From Paraniabella ginsengisoli (lineage in GTDB: Bacteria > Bacteroidota > Bacteroidia > Chitinophagales > Chitinophagaceae), in contig NZ_JAKWBL010000001.1 in assembly GCF_022513635.1 (NCBI RefSeq), forward strand, positions 496,001 through 560,000: 64,000 bases of DNA, written 5' to 3'. Both the position numbers and the translations under genes were made by a program. Numbering within the stretch: position 1 is the first letter of the stretch; each line of letters starts with the position of its first letter. Under the pieces are notes generated by a model that was not told where the DNA came from, ran no database searches, and was given only the letters and a program-made list of their open reading frames with translations. Shown here piece by piece: positions 39,386-52,600 of the stretch.

Positions 39386-42300
39386 CTAATTATATTCCAC
39401 CTTCACTTTCCAGTTTTCTTTATCTGATAAGAACTGAATCAACTCATTGTTCATTTCAAAGCCCTTACCGTTTGTGAGTAGTTCAACTGCAATATCTTCA
39501 TCTTCGTCTCTGATCATAAAGTTCAAAGTGCTGGGACCTTTGTTGTTTTTAAGATTTTGTTGTACAAAAGCGATCATATCCTCTGTTATATCAGTAGCTG
39601 GTAGTTGCAGGCTTAATCGTTTTGTAAAATTTTTCTTTACACTTTCGGCCAGGCAAATAGATGATATTTTAAAATCGAAATCCCCATTGAAACGTTGTTT
39701 AAAAAAGCCGGTGATATAAACAGTTGCCCCTAATTGTAAAATTGCAGAATGTTTTAAATAGTCCTCTGAGAACAGCACCAGCTCAAGCTTTCCACTGTAA
39801 TCTTCAATAACAAAACTGCCAAATTTATTCCCGCTCTTTGCTACACGGTGCTGTGCATCGCTTACCAATCCCATTATTTTAAATGTAGCATTGGAGTTTA
39901 CTTTCTCCTTATCATCTTTAAACCCGTTCACAAACCCAATTTTTGAAATGCCGTAATGCTCCATTTCAAAACGGTAATCATCCAGCGGATGACCGCTGAT
40001 GAAAATTCCTGTTACTTCTTTTTCATTATCTAAATGAATGACCAATGGCCAGGGCTCGCAATCAGGAAGTTTCGGCGTTTGAATTTCCATTGATTCGCTT
40101 AGATCACCAAACAACGTATTGGAGGTGTTTTGCGATTGAGTTTGATACACCTGGCCATATTTAATAATTCTTTCTAATCCATTCATGTTATCATTAGGCT
40201 CTGTATGAAAATATTGCGCACGATGTAGTTCTGTAAAACAATCGAACGCGCCAGCATACACCAGACTTTCCATTGTTTTTTTATTAACGGCACGCTGGTT
40301 TACTCGCTTTACTAAATCAAAAAGACAGTAGTGTAAGCACCGTTCTCTCTTTCTTCAATAATGCTTTCGACTGCTGCCTCACCCACACCTTTTAATCCAC
40401 CCAAACCAAAACGTATTTCGCCTTTTTTGTTTACCGCAAACCCTTTCAATGATTCATTAATATCAGGACCCAGCACTTTCAATCCCATACTTTTACATTC
40501 TTCCATGAAGAAGGTTATTTTATCCAACGATCCAGCATTATTCAATACTGCCGCCATGTACTCGCTGGGATAATGCGCTTTTAAATAGGCAGTTTGATAG
40601 GCCACAAACGCATAACAAGTAGAGTGCGATTTGTTGAAGGCGTATTGTGCAAAAGCTTCCCAGTCCGTCCATATTTTTTCAAGTTTATCGGCAGGGTGTC
40701 CTTTCGCTACAGCACCGTCAATAAACTGTTTCTTCATTTTATCAAGTACGGCTTTCTGCTTTTTACCCATTGCTTTACGCAATACATCCGCATCGCCTTT
40801 ACTAAAGTCACCCAATTTTTGACTTAGTAGCATTACCTGCTCCTGATAGACCGTAATCCCGTAAGATTCTGCCAAATATTCTTCCATTTCCGGCAAGTCG
40901 TAAGAAACATCTTCTAATCCATGCTTACGCTTGATAAAACTTGGAATATATTGCAACGGCCCGGGTCGATACAATGCATTCATCGCAATTAGGTCTCCGA
41001 ACTTATCCGGCTTCAAATCTCTTAAATGCTTTTGCATGCCCGGACTTTCAAACTGAAAGGTTCCGTTTGTTTCTCCTTTTTGATAAAGCCGGTATGTGCT
41101 TTCATCATCTAACGGAATGTTATCTATTTCAATATCTAAACCGTGATTTAATTTGATTAAAGCAAGTGCGTTTTTGATAATGGTTAAGGTTTTCAAACCT
41201 AAAAAGTCCATCTTAATTACACCAGCCTCTTCTATCACACTTCCCTCAATTTGTGTAACCCACAAGTCAGAATCTTTAGCCGTACTTACAGGCAGTAAAT
41301 CGGTCAAGTCTTTTGGGGCAATGATGATTCCTGCAGCGTGAATACCAGTGTTACGTACGGAACCTTCCAGTATTTCCGCTTCATGCAATACTTTACTTTG
41401 AAGATCCTGACCATTATATATTTCACGGATCTTCCTCACATTTTCCAAATCCTCCGATACCAATCCTTCTTTTTCTATCAATGATTTTTCGCCAGCTTTT
41501 GGCTGTAAAGGCGCATGCAGCACACGTTTCAAAGAAATTCCCGGCTTCTCCGGAATCAGTTTTGCCAATGCGTTTGATTCGGACAGCGGTAGATCCATTA
41601 CGCGGGCAACGTCCTTGATACTCATTTTGGCCGCCATCGTACCATAAGTAATGATTTGCGCCACCTGGCTTTTGCCATATTTCTGTACTACATAATCAAT
41701 TACTTTCTGGCGGCCTTCATCATCAAAATCGGTATCAATATCCGGCATCGATTTACGATCAGGATTTAGAAAACGCTCAAATAGCAAGTTATATTTTATA
41801 GGATCAATATTGGTAATGCCGATACAATAGGCTACCACCGAACCCGCAGCCGAGCCACGACCCGGACCAATAAATACGCCGCTATCCCGACCTGCTTTGA
41901 TAAAATCACTTACAATTAGGAAGTAACCTGCAAAGCCCATCGTTTTGATGGTAAATAGTTCAAAATCGATACGTTCTTTTACGTCTCCTTCAAAGCCTCC
42001 GTCGTAACGATTGCGTGCGCCTTCGTAAGTAAGATGTTTTAAATATTCCCACTGATTTAATGAATCGGCAGTGACTAATCCTTTATCCGTTTTCTCATCT
42101 TGCGTGTGGGTTTTATATTCTGTGGGAATAGGGAAATTCGGCAATAGGATGCTTCGCTTTAAATCGAGCAACTCAATTTTGTCTACAATAGCGTTGGTAT
42201 TATCAATTGCTTCTGGAATATCGCTGAACAGCTTCGACATTTCCTCGGTCGTTTTAAAATAAAACTGATCGTTTGCAAATGCAAAACGCATATTTTTCAT

Positions 42301-43056
42301 GTTCACATCATCATCAGAAAAATCGCCCCGAAACGCAGGAGTAGACTGCTTTTCCCCGGTATTGATGCAAAGCAAAATATCATGCGCGTTAAAATCTTCC
42401 TGCTCTACATAATGCGAATCGTTGCTGGCAATAATGGGTACTTTATATTTGGCGGCAAACTTTATCAACACTTCATTTACCTTATCCTGATCAGAAATAT
42501 CATGACGCTGTAGTTCTACATAAAAATCATCTCCAAATAAATCGAGCCACCATTTAAACTCCTGCTCAGCTTCGGCTTCGCTTTTTCTTAAAATAGCTTG
42601 TGGTACTGAAGCGCCCAAGCAACAGGTTGTGGCAATTAATCCTTCATGATATTGCAATATCAGTTCTTTATCAATACGTGGATATTTACCGTACAACCCT
42701 TCAATAAAGCCTAAAGAGGTGAGTTTGGTAAGGTTTTTATAACCCTTTTCATTCTTTGCTAATAAAATCTGATGATAGCGTTTGTCTTTTTTATCTTTTG
42801 TAAAAGTTCTTTCATGACGATTTTCTACAACATAAAACTCGCAACCTACAACGGGTTTCACTTTGGGCTTACCGTTCTCATCCAGATTCTTATATGCTTC
42901 TGCTACAAATTGAAAAACACCAAACATATTTCCATGATCGCTGATGGCTAACGCAGGCATACCATCTTTAATGGCTTTTTTATATAAATTACCGATGGAC
43001 GCTGCCCCATCTAAAAGTGAATATTGTGTGTGAACGTGTAAATGCGAAAACTTCAT
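39386..43056 (-). CDS. dnaE: DNA polymerase III subunit alpha
   Basis: Replicative polymerase, about 1,224 residues. N-terminal PHP domain (FSHLHVHTQYSLLDGAAS), polymerase core with GPGRGSAAGSVVAYCIGIT and the catalytic aspartates in MPDIDTDFDD, then helix-hairpin-helix (FGLGGLKGVGEAAV) and an OB-fold (FKIMGLVSDAQHRV). One break at the A5 run 40319-40323 splits it; an extra base reads FFDLVKRVNQRAVNKKTME across the join. Because dnaE is essential, this break is best explained by a sequencing error. Confidence 0.95.
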
Positions 43057-43532
43057 TTATATACTTTTATTTTTTCGGTCAATTGGATTGACGGATTGAT
43101 TTGAACCGCCAATTGGATTGGTGGCTATTATAATTGAAGTCCTTAGGACTTCTCCTTTATTGTCAACAAATGTCTTTGATATAAATAAGAAGCAGATAAA
43201 TTCAAATGGTTCGATATTACCTACTTGCTCTCGCCATTCCCTACTTCCTATTCATCAACTTACCAAACGCAATGTGCAATAAAAATTATTTTTAAACCAA
43301 TCTGTTTATGCACAGTCTAATGCTGTGAACGTTAAATCCTTTGCGGAAGCGGATCTATAAATTATCCACATCCTGCTTAGATAAAACGAATAAACGATGT
43401 GATGGTTGACTTGTTTTTAAAGATTGCTATGCCGGCACTGCATTTTACAATAACTTAAAACAGGCCAACCTGCTAAGTAAAAACTTTTTCTACATTTATT
43501 TTCTTGAATAAAGCCCTAAACCTATCTGAATA
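43057..43532. other. Spacer upstream of dnaE and plc, no gene seen
   Basis: 476 bases between divergent genes. It holds repeated ATTGGATTG phrases (about 43080-43120), a perfect hairpin GAAGTCC-TTA-GGACTTC at 43136-43152 and a run of low-complexity text, but no open frame of gene character. It presumably contains both promoters. Confidence 0.5.
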
Positions 43533-46094
43533 ATGGATAACAGAAGAGATTTTCTTAAAAAAGCGATGTTGCTTTCTGGTGCAGCCGGTGTAACGGCTTT
43601 TGTGCCGGACTCTATTAAAGCAGCCATGGCAATTGATCCTAAACCAGGCAGCACGTTCCTTGATGCTGAACATGTTGTGATCCTGATGCAGGAAAACCGG
43701 TCTTTCGATCATAGTTACGGAACGCTGCAAGGCGTAAGAGGTTTTAATGATCCTCGTGCTATTTCGCTTCCCAATAAAAATCCAGTATGGTTTCAAACAG
43801 ATGATAAAGGCGATACTTACGCGCCATTTCGTTTAGATATAAAAAATTCAAAGATTACCTGGATGGGAGATTTGCCTCACTCTCGCGCAAGCCAGGTAGA
43901 CGCGCACAATTTGGGCAAATATGATCAATGGTTGCTGGCAAAGAAATCGGGTAATAAAAAATACGCTTCTATGCCGCTTACTTTGGGGCATTATACCCGT
44001 GAAGACCTGCCTTTTTATTATGCCATGGCCGATGCTTTTACTATTTGTGATCAGAATTTTTGCTCTGTAATGACGAGTACTACGCCCAACCGCTCTTTTT
44101 TCTGGACTGCCAATATAATGTATGAAGAAAATGGACTCACCAAGGCCAATATTCGCAATACCGATTATGCTGCAGCGAAACTAAAGTGGGCAACTTTTCC
44201 CGAGCTTCTTTCAAAAAACGAGATCGGCTGGAAGTTTTATCAGAATGAAATTTCAACTGGCGGTGGCTTCAAAGGAGAGGAGCGTTCGTGGTTGGCCAAT
44301 TTTGGTTGTAACCTGTTAGAATTTTTCGCAGCCTACAATGTAAAATTCGCACCAAAATATATTCAAAGCCTTCAAAACCAGGTTGACACTTTGCCCGGAG
44401 AAATTAACAATCTTCAAGAAGCAAGTCCTGGCGAAATGGACGAAGAAAAAATCTGGCGGCCATCAGAAATAAGCAAAAAGCATTAGATGCTGCTCGTGAA
44501 GAACTTGCCAAATGGAATAAAGAAAATTTTGAAAAATTGTCTGACAAGGAAAAACAATTATTTCAAAATGCGTTCACTACCAATATCGGAGATCCTGACT
44601 ATCACAACCTGACCCAATTAAAGTATAAGGAAAAAGGAAAAGAACAGGAGTTGGAAGTACCTGCAGGCGATATTTTTCATCAGTTTAGAAAAGATGTGAA
44701 CGAAGGAAACTTGCCAACCATTTCCTGGCTGGCCGGGCCTCAAAAATTCTCCGATCATCCTAGTGCTCCCTGGTATGGAGCCTGGTATCTTTCGGAAATA
44801 CTTGACATTCTTACAAAAAACCCGGAAGTGTGGCAAAAAACTATTTTTATTATTACTTACGATGAAAATGACGGTTATTTTGATCATGTTCCTCCCTTCT
44901 CTATTTCGGACAATAAGCTTCCTGGAACCGGAAAATGTATGCCGGAAATTGACACAGAAATAGAGCATGTTCGCTTTGATAATGAAGTAAAACAAGGCAT
45001 TCCAGCCAACCAGGCGCGGGAAGGTGCTGTGGGACTGGGTTTCAGAGTGCCAATGATTATTGCTTCACCGTGGAGCAGAGGTGGTAAAGTTTGCTCTCAG
45101 CTTTTTGAACACACTTCTATCTCTTCAATTTCTGGAAACATTTTGCAGTAAAAAATTCAAAAAAGATATAAAATTCGACAATATAAATCCGTGGAGAAGA
45201 GCCATAAGCGGAGATCTTACATCAGCCTTCAGCACTTTTAAAAAGGATGAAGACCGTAAAATAAATTTTGTAAATCGGGATCGATTTATTGAAACCCTTT
45301 ATAACGCTAAGTTTACTCCTGAGCCTGCAGGGTATAAAAAAATAACGGAAACAGATCTTCAAAAGGGAGATTTAAGCCAGTGGATGTCGAAGCAGGAAAC
45401 CGGTACAAGGCAATCCTGCGCCATTCCTTATGAGTTATACGTTAACGGCAAGTTGAACAGGGATAAAAGTAATTTTGAAATTCACCTGGAAGCATCTAAG
45501 CAGCAATTCGGTGAGTTGGCTGCCGGGGCTCCGTTTCGTGTTTATGCTATTGGAAAGCACAAAGCACTGAAAAACAAAAATGAATTTGAGGTCAACCGTT
45601 CCTGGAATTATACTGTTGCTGCCGGGCATCAATTGGTTGATACCTGGAAGTTATCGGATTTTGACACAGGCGCTTATCACTTACGCGTTTACGGTCCCAA
45701 CGGATTCTATCGTGAATTTATGGGCGACAACAATGGTTCTGATATAGAAATCAGTTGCCATTATCAAAAGCAAAAAGGAGTAACCGGCAATATTGAATTG
45801 TTATTGTCAAATAAAGAGCAAAAAGACATTGATATAGAAATTATTGATAATGCTTATGGTAACCCGATGGTTAGCCATACTATTAACGCTCATCAACGCA
45901 ATAAGTCTATTGTTCTTAATCTTAAAAAATCTTCCAATTGGTACGATTTCACGGTGAGAAGGAAAAACAGTAATGAACTTCAAAGATTTGCAGGACATGT
46001 TGAAACAGGAGGTGAAAGTATTACCGATCCGGCAATGGGAAAAAAGAAACTTTATAGGATGGATTTCAATGAATTACAATCCTATTCGGCTTAA
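43533..46094 (+). CDS. Phosphocholine-type phospholipase C, Tat-exported
   Basis: About 854 residues. A twin-arginine signal (NRRDFLKKAMLLSGAAGV) is followed by the phosphoesterase domain: EHVVILMQENRSFDH, TSTTPNRSFFWTAN, TYDENDGYFDHVPP and SPWSRGG, all hallmarks of PC-PLC/acid-phosphatase superfamily enzymes. Two C-terminal beta-sandwich (DUF756-like) repeats follow (about 640-850). One base is missing at the A6 run 44446-44451, and about two bases are missing (or one extra) near 45120-45130, around ATCTCTTC. Hydrolyses phospholipid head groups in the periplasm or outside; perhaps phosphate scavenging, though no regulator is adjacent. Confidence 0.88.
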
Positions 46095-46234
46095 AATCAA
46101 TGTTTTGTATAAAATAAAATAAAAAAGCGGTAACCCTCACAATATTATTTGTGAAATGCCGTTATTAATACTCGAAAATTGATAACAAATTCCGTTTTTT
46201 AGACAGGATTTATAATTAAAAGGATTTGATATAT

Positions 46235-46938
46235 ATGCTACGTGTGTTTTTTCTGGGGTTAATTGCCTCTCTTTTAATGACTAGCTGTTCTGCCCCCTCA
46301 AACTGAACAACCAATTTAATTCAAAGACTGTGCCAACGCAGCCTGAGCAAATGAAGGCGCAACAGGTAGCTGCCTCATCATTTAGTTTAAAATCTGCTAC
46401 ACGCGAAAAACGTGTGGAGGATGTCATCAACGAAAGCAAGATATCTGACATTGATGCAACTGAGGCAGATCTTGCAGCTCTGAAACTATCAATTCCAACC
46501 GAAGTACAAGTTAAATATGCATCTTTATTAAATATGCTGCCCGGCATGTTGACCAATGTTAAGTTGCTCGAAACAATTGACGAATGGTATGGTACACGTT
46601 ATCGTTATGGTGGCACTACTAAAAGAGGAATTGATTGCAGTGCATTTGTGAAAGCAGTATATAAAGTGGCTTTTGGAATTGATTTGCCAAGAACTGCACG
46701 TGAACAGTTCAAAGCTGCTGCGATGGCTGTTTCTAACAATTTAAAGCAAGGGGATTTACTTTTCTTCAATACTACAGGGGGCATATCGCATGTGGGAATG
46801 TATCTGGGGAATAATAAATTTGTGCATGCTTCTTCAGGCCGAGGGGTTACCGTTAGTGATTTAGATGAGAATTACTATGCAGCACGTTATTTAGGCGCCC
46901 GTAGAATGGGAGACAACTCATACTACGCTACAAATTAA
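46235..46938 (+). CDS. NlpC/P60 family lipoprotein (peptidoglycan endopeptidase)
   Basis: About 234 residues. A start at 46235 gives a lipoprotein signal (GLIASLLMTSC). The frame breaks at the C5 run 46293-46297 and one C joins it to the rest. The C-terminal NlpC/P60 domain has the catalytic Cys in GIDCSAFVKAVY and His in ISHVGMYLG, with LGNNKFVHASSGRGV. Cleaves peptide cross-links of the cell wall from an anchored position. A strong terminator follows. Confidence 0.92.
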
Positions 46939-46953
46939 TAGGAATAAAAAATT

Positions 46954-46985
46954 AAAAAAATCCGGTTGAAGACCGGATTTTTTTT
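46954..46985 (+). terminator. Rho-independent terminator of the NlpC/P60 gene
   Basis: AATCCGGT, five-base loop, ACCGGATT followed by a long T run. It begins 15 bases after the stop codon. Confidence 0.9.
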
Positions 46986-47041
46986 GACCTATTTAGCCGA
47001 TACGTAACCGGCGTCATTACTTATATTTCCTCTGACTATAT

Positions 47042-47398
47042 TCAGGAAACTGATAATATCCTTATTTTTTCTACTACTTTATCAAATTCCGCTAACGCCT
47101 GCAAAGAAAGCTTCAACATCTCATTCTTTTTGTCCAGTTCATCTTTCAACAGCTTGATAATCTTTATATAATCCAATGTTTCATCATTTGGGGAAGGTGC
47201 TGTAATCTCTAATGAAAATAAACTGTCGGGCGTTACATTAAATGCTTTGCAAATATCCGGAATAAGAGATGCATCTATTTTTGATTTGCCGGATTCCATA
47301 AGGCTATAAGCATTTTGACTCTTGTGTAAAAGGGCTGCCATTTGAGATTGAGAGATACCGCTTGCCTTTCTTAGTTGCTTTAATCGTTGGTTTATCAT
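47042..47398 (-). CDS. XRE-family helix-turn-helix regulator
   Basis: 118 residues. Cro/CI-type HTH in residues 5-60 (LRKASGISQSQMAALLHKS, YSLMESGKSKID), then a C-terminal coiled coil (LLKDELDKKNEMLKLSLQAL) probably for dimerisation. No operator or obvious target can be seen; the next gene upstream on this strand is beyond a 600-base spacer. Confidence 0.88.
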   Translation of the reverse strand: MINQRLKQLRKASGISQSQMAALLHKSQNAYSLMESGKSKIDASLIPDICKAFNVTPDSLFSLEITAPSPNDETLDYIKIIKLLKDELDKKNEMLKLSLQALAEFDKVVEKIRILSVS

Positions 47399-47942
47399 AA
47401 GCTTCGTATTTAAATATATAAGAAAAATTATATAAAAAACTGATACAATTATATGAATTTCGGGTTGATATTATGTTAAAGTCCCTTTAATTTTATATTG
47501 TCAGAATCTGATCATCTGACAGGACCGTTGCTAACCTCGACCACACCTATTTAATATAACCAGTACAAAACTACCATTAAACCTTAAAAGAGCCAAAACA
47601 CTGCCGCCCTCTGCCCCAAACGCAACTCCTAAATTTTTTTATGTTATGAGCGTAGAAAAGAGGGGTGCTGACCTTTGCAATCAGTATTAATTACATTGGA
47701 ATAGGATAGACGCTTAAGAATTGATTAAGTAGAATTATCGCATTTGATTTTGTATATGGTAAAATTTTCTATTTCTTATTAAGTGTTTACCCGAACGGGT
47801 ATATAATATACTTTAAAGATTACAGCAACCTGAAAATTGACGAATTATCATGCACGGTTCGCAAATCGCCGTGTATATGAACTTATGCTACAAAAAGAAT
47901 TTTATTACAATTTTGTAATATTAATGATACAGACACTATAAT
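47399..47942. other. Spacer between regulator and SusD, no gene seen
   Basis: About 540 bases. No open frame with gene-like composition and no tRNA. A short hairpin CACGG-eleven bases-CCGTG lies near 47852-47873. Elsewhere the text is AT-rich without clear structure. Confidence 0.4.
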
Positions 47943-47977
47943 AATATAGGCTGTGAGTCAATATCACAGCCTATATT
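47943..47977. terminator. Terminator hairpin downstream of susD
   Basis: AATATAGGCTGTGA (47943-47956), 7-base loop, TCACAGCCTATATT (47964-47977): a perfect 14-bp stem 18 bases beyond the SusD stop on the minus strand. Confidence 0.85.
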
Positions 47978-47994
47978 GTGAGTACACGGTTTTG

Positions 47995-49682
47995 CTAATA
48001 TCCATCATTTTGCACCAGGTAACCTTCAAGGCTTGAGGCGCCGTCAATAGCAGTTTGTGGAATTGGGAATACTCTTTTTCTGGTATCGTTGTTTGTTTTC
48101 TCAGTCCATGCACCTTCATATTTTCCAAAACGAATCATATCGGTACGGCGCAAATGCTCCCAATACAATTCAAATCCTCTTTCACGAAATAAAAGATCAA
48201 GATTCATAGTCATTAATGCAGGTGGGGCTATACGTGCTGTGCGTGCAGCCCTTATAGCATTTACATCAGCCAGCGCAGCTGCTTCGCCTCCTCCTTTTCT
48301 AAGTTTAGCCTCAGCTCTCATTAAATATACATCGGCTAAGCGAAGAATTACAATATCATGTTCGCCAAAATTTCTTCCGCTTACCGATCCCCTGCTGAAC
48401 TCATATTTTTCCACCCTATAACCTGTATTATAATCACTGCCTGCTACGGAAAAGTCGATAAATTCGGTGAAATTTACAGGAAGATTAGGCTTGCTACGTG
48501 TTGCATTGAACAAAGGACTAACCTTCATCTTACCGTCGGAGCATTTTCTAAAAGCCCCCGATGCATCTTTTGTAAGGCCGTATTGTTGGCCTCTTAAAAT
48601 GCCCCGGTTAATATTAAAGGAAGCAGCATCTACACAGGAATCCGCAGGGTTGCTGTATATGGAAAGATTCTCTTTATAAAACCTGGGATCTTTTGTAGCG
48701 GGATCCGCAGGTGTATATGCATTTTTCCAGCTTTGGTAAAAATCAGGAGTGATAGCCGGCCCATCAGTTCCGTTAGCTGCTGTATAAGCGGGAAGCGGAA
48801 ATTGATCTCCCGAAAGTGAAAAATAAGCCATGCGGTTGTGACCATTTAAATCGGCACGCTGATCTACTGCAAAAATCAATTCTTTATTTGTATGGTTGTT
48901 GTCATCAAAAATGGAGAAATACTCACTAGCTAACGCATACTGCCCCGAGTTGATAATCTTATCGCAATACTCAATTACTTTATCCATATCCTCGTTTTTA
49001 AAATTGAAACTTGTGCTATAAATATTGCTATATACAGCAGCACCCAGATGTAATCTTGCCAATAATCCCCAAACGGCAGCTTTAGTAATTCGGCCTGGCC
49101 CCGTGGTATTATCGAGTTGGGGTTCAATAGCAAGCAGTTCTGATTTGATATATTCTACAGCCTCAGCCCCCTTACTACTTTTGATATGTCTCTAGGATCT
49201 TCTTTTATAAATATCAGTCCAAAAAGATCAAGCGTGAGCATCGAATAATAGGCCCGCATCCCTCTTGCTTCAGCCAGGAATGTTTTGGCGTTAGGGTCTG
49301 TGTTGGTTGCTAAAGTGGTGATGGCTGTTATCGACCGTGACAGGCCTATCACTATATTGTTCCAGGTATTTCTTACGTTAGGGTCGCCACTAGTAGTTTC
49401 ATGCTTATGTAAGGATAAATAAATGCCATTATCTCCCCAATCGGTACCACCACGATAAGGGAGGATGGCTTCATCAGTAGAAATTTCCTGCAAAGCAAAG
49501 TAATTGGTATGCTGAAAAATGGTAGGCAGTGCTGTATATACAGGAGCAAGAGTTCCTTCCGCAAGTTGTTTATCGGTAAGCCCGGTTACAGAAGATTCGT
49601 CCAATATCTCTTCATTAAGCTTTGTACAGCCTGATATTATTATAATGCCAGTAAATAATATATATATATAAATTGTTTTCAT
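47995..49682 (-). CDS. SusD/RagB-family surface lipoprotein
   Basis: About 563 residues. Lipoprotein signal (YILFTGIIIISGC) then the alpha-helical SusD fold of TPR-like repeats (FLAEARGMRAYYSMLTLDLFG) and a typical C-terminus (RLADVYLMRAEAKLR, FRERGFELYWEHLRRTDMIRFGKY, KRVFPIPQTAID). Captures substrate at the surface for the adjacent SusC. One break at the C5 run 49167-49171; a sixth base gives VVRGAEAVEYIKSELLAI. Starts 12 bases after susC, a standard pair. No glycoside hydrolase is beside it. Confidence 0.94.
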
Positions 49683-49694
49683 GTTGATCGTTTT

Positions 49695-52600
49695 TTAGAA
49701 TGACACATTGAGACCAAAGATTACAGAGCGTGCTTTAGGGTAACTTAAATAATCAATTCCATAAGATACTGCGCTCTCAATATTCCTGTCAATATTTACC
49801 TCAGGATCATAACCATCATAGTCCGTGAACACAAAGAGATTCTGGCCAGTTACTGACACCCGAACGGAAGATGCCCATTTTAAAAAGCTCATACTTTGCG
49901 TTTTTAAATTATAACCTAATGAAACGTTGTTCAGGCGCAGATATGAGCCGTTCTTTAAAAACCGGGAACTAACTGGGGCGGTATTGCTATTTGATTCGTT
50001 TGGATATTTTGTAGCTTCGGCCGTAGTATTCGTATTTTTTGCAATTTTGGCTTTATAAAAAATACTGTTTGCCGTATTGTCATAAATTTTGTTACCGGAA
50101 ACGCCATTAAAATTTACTGCCAAATCAAGGCCTTTGAAATTAAAATTTCCATAAAAGCTATACAGGCGTGAGGGTAAACCGGTTCCTAAAACAACCCTGT
50201 CTTTATCGTTCGAGAAAGATCCGTTCCCGTCAGCATCCAAATAATTATTCAGGCTATCTGCACCGATACCTATAAATTGTGGAAGGAAAAAAGTGCCAAT
50301 TGGCTGGCCGTTAATATAACCATTGATGGTAGCAGAAGTAAGGCCGGAACCTTGCGCCGAACCTGACGGGATAATGGTATACGGTGAATTTTTTACAACA
50401 TTTTTAATAAAACTTATATTACCTCCAATCCCAAAACCTAAATGTTCATTTATTCTTTTACGGTAATTTAGATCCAATTCGATTCCTTTATTGGAGATAA
50501 TCATATCTTTCTCGTTGGTCCAAACATATAGGGCCGGTTGAACAGGATCAGCCGGCGTAACCTGTAATAAAATATTAGTAGACTTTTTATTAAAATAATC
50601 TATAGTTCCGGACAGATCGCCGTTTAGAAATCCGAAATCTAACCCCAAATCTGTTTGCTCCGATACTTCCCATTGCAGATCAGGGTTAGCAAACCTTGCG
50701 TAGGAATAACTTACCGGATAGGGGCCTGATGAGTAAAGTGGATAGCTTCCGCTTGTTGATATAAACAAAGCCTGTGTGATTTTCGGCTCTATTTCCTGGT
50801 TGCCGGTTCTGCCCCATCCAGCACGCAATTTTAAGCTATTTACAATTGACGAATTTTTCAAAAACGCTTCTTCCGAAATGCGCCACCCTAATGAAAAGGA
50901 TGGGAAATAACCATACTTATTGTTTTCTCCAAACTTGGTTGACCCATCAGCCCTGAAATTAACAGTAGCCAGGTATCTGCTGTCATACTGATAAGTTACC
51001 CTTCCGAATAAGGACTGCTGCTCATTGATCGTGGCCTTTCCACCAGGCCTGTTGTTTGCGAGTGTTAGTTCTGTTCCTACTCCCGGGTTATAAATTGGCT
51101 CCACGCCACCAATAGGAATTTTATTGATGCTAAAGTTCTTTTCCTGAATAAAAAATTTCTGATAAGAGTATCCTGCAAGAGCCGAAAAAGTATGAGATGA
51201 GATGGTTCTCGAATAAGTTAGATAATTTTCGATCAGGGTATTTCTGTTGTGAGTCTGATAGTTTTCATACCTGCCATCTCTTGGAGGAGAAGTGCTCCCC
51301 AACGCCTGCACGTCGCGCACACCATTAGAATTGTCAACTCCAAAATTAAGTTTATAAACTAATCCTTTTATGATTGTTAAAGAAGGAGAAATACTGGCAA
51401 TGACTCTGTTAATGGTGCCTACTTCTTTATCAAGATCAAAATAGATCAACGGATTATTCAAGACATTTTGATACACTGCAGGATTTCCATTTTCATCATA
51501 GGCAGGATAAGTAGGATTATTGCCCAGAGCTTCGCCTATAATACTTGTAATAGGTGGGCGAACATTTTTTGTATTGGCAAAGCTAAGATTAGCTTCTACA
51601 ACCAACCGGTCGTCTAATAACTTTTGCGTAGCATTAAAACGGCCGGTATATCTGTCCAATGAATTGTTTTGTATAATACCTTCCTGGCGTTGCGCTCCAA
51701 AAGATGCATAATAAACCAATTGTTTAGACCCACCGCTCAGGGTTAAATTATAATTCTGAGTTAGCGCTGTTCTGGTTACCAAATCCTGCCAATCTGTGTT
51801 GCCGCCTTTATCATCTAAAGTTCCGCCTGCGCGCGGCACTTCCCTGCGAAATTCATCGGCTGTAAAAACGGGTATTTTGTTTGCGAGTTTTGATACCCCA
51901 AGGCCTGCATTAAGCGTTAAAATTGACGTACCTGCTTTTCCTTTTTTAGTCGTTATTATAACAACCCCGTTGGCACCGCGGGAACCATAAATAGCCGTAG
52001 CTGATGCATCCTTCAACACATCAAACGACTCTATATCATCAGGATTTATGGCATTAAGTGGGTCGCCTCCGCCTGTACTTGCATTATCCAGCGGCAAACC
52101 GTCTATTACAAATAAAGGACTACTTCCGCTGCGCACACTACCTGGTCCCCTGATAGTGATCTTGAGCGCACCTCCTGGTTCGCCTGTGGCAGAAGTAACG
52201 TTGACGCCAGATACTTTTCCCTGTAACAGTTGCTGTGGTGAATTAATAATGCCTTTATTAAATTCGCTGCTTTTAAGCGTTGTTACAGCCCCCGTAACGT
52301 CTTTCTGTTTTTGAGTTCCGTAACCTACTACAACAACTTCACCCATCTCCGATGAAGCCGGTTCCAATAATACTTCAATATTTGAAGTAGTACTAGTTAT
52401 AATTACTTCCTGTGTTGCGTAAGCAACATGGCTTATAACTAAAATGCCATCCTCAGCAAGAACTGAAATCGAAAACTTTCCTGCTTTATCAGAAATGGTA
52501 TTTGTACTTCCTTTCTTTAAGCTTATTGTAGCTCCTTCGAGAGGCTCCTTGGTGCTGGCGTCTAAAACTATTCCGGTTATCAAACGTTCTTCAATAAACG

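Noticed and set aside
47852-47873. Possible small RNA or tRNA fragment
   Set aside because: A single 5-bp hairpin only; no cloverleaf or promoter/terminator pair.
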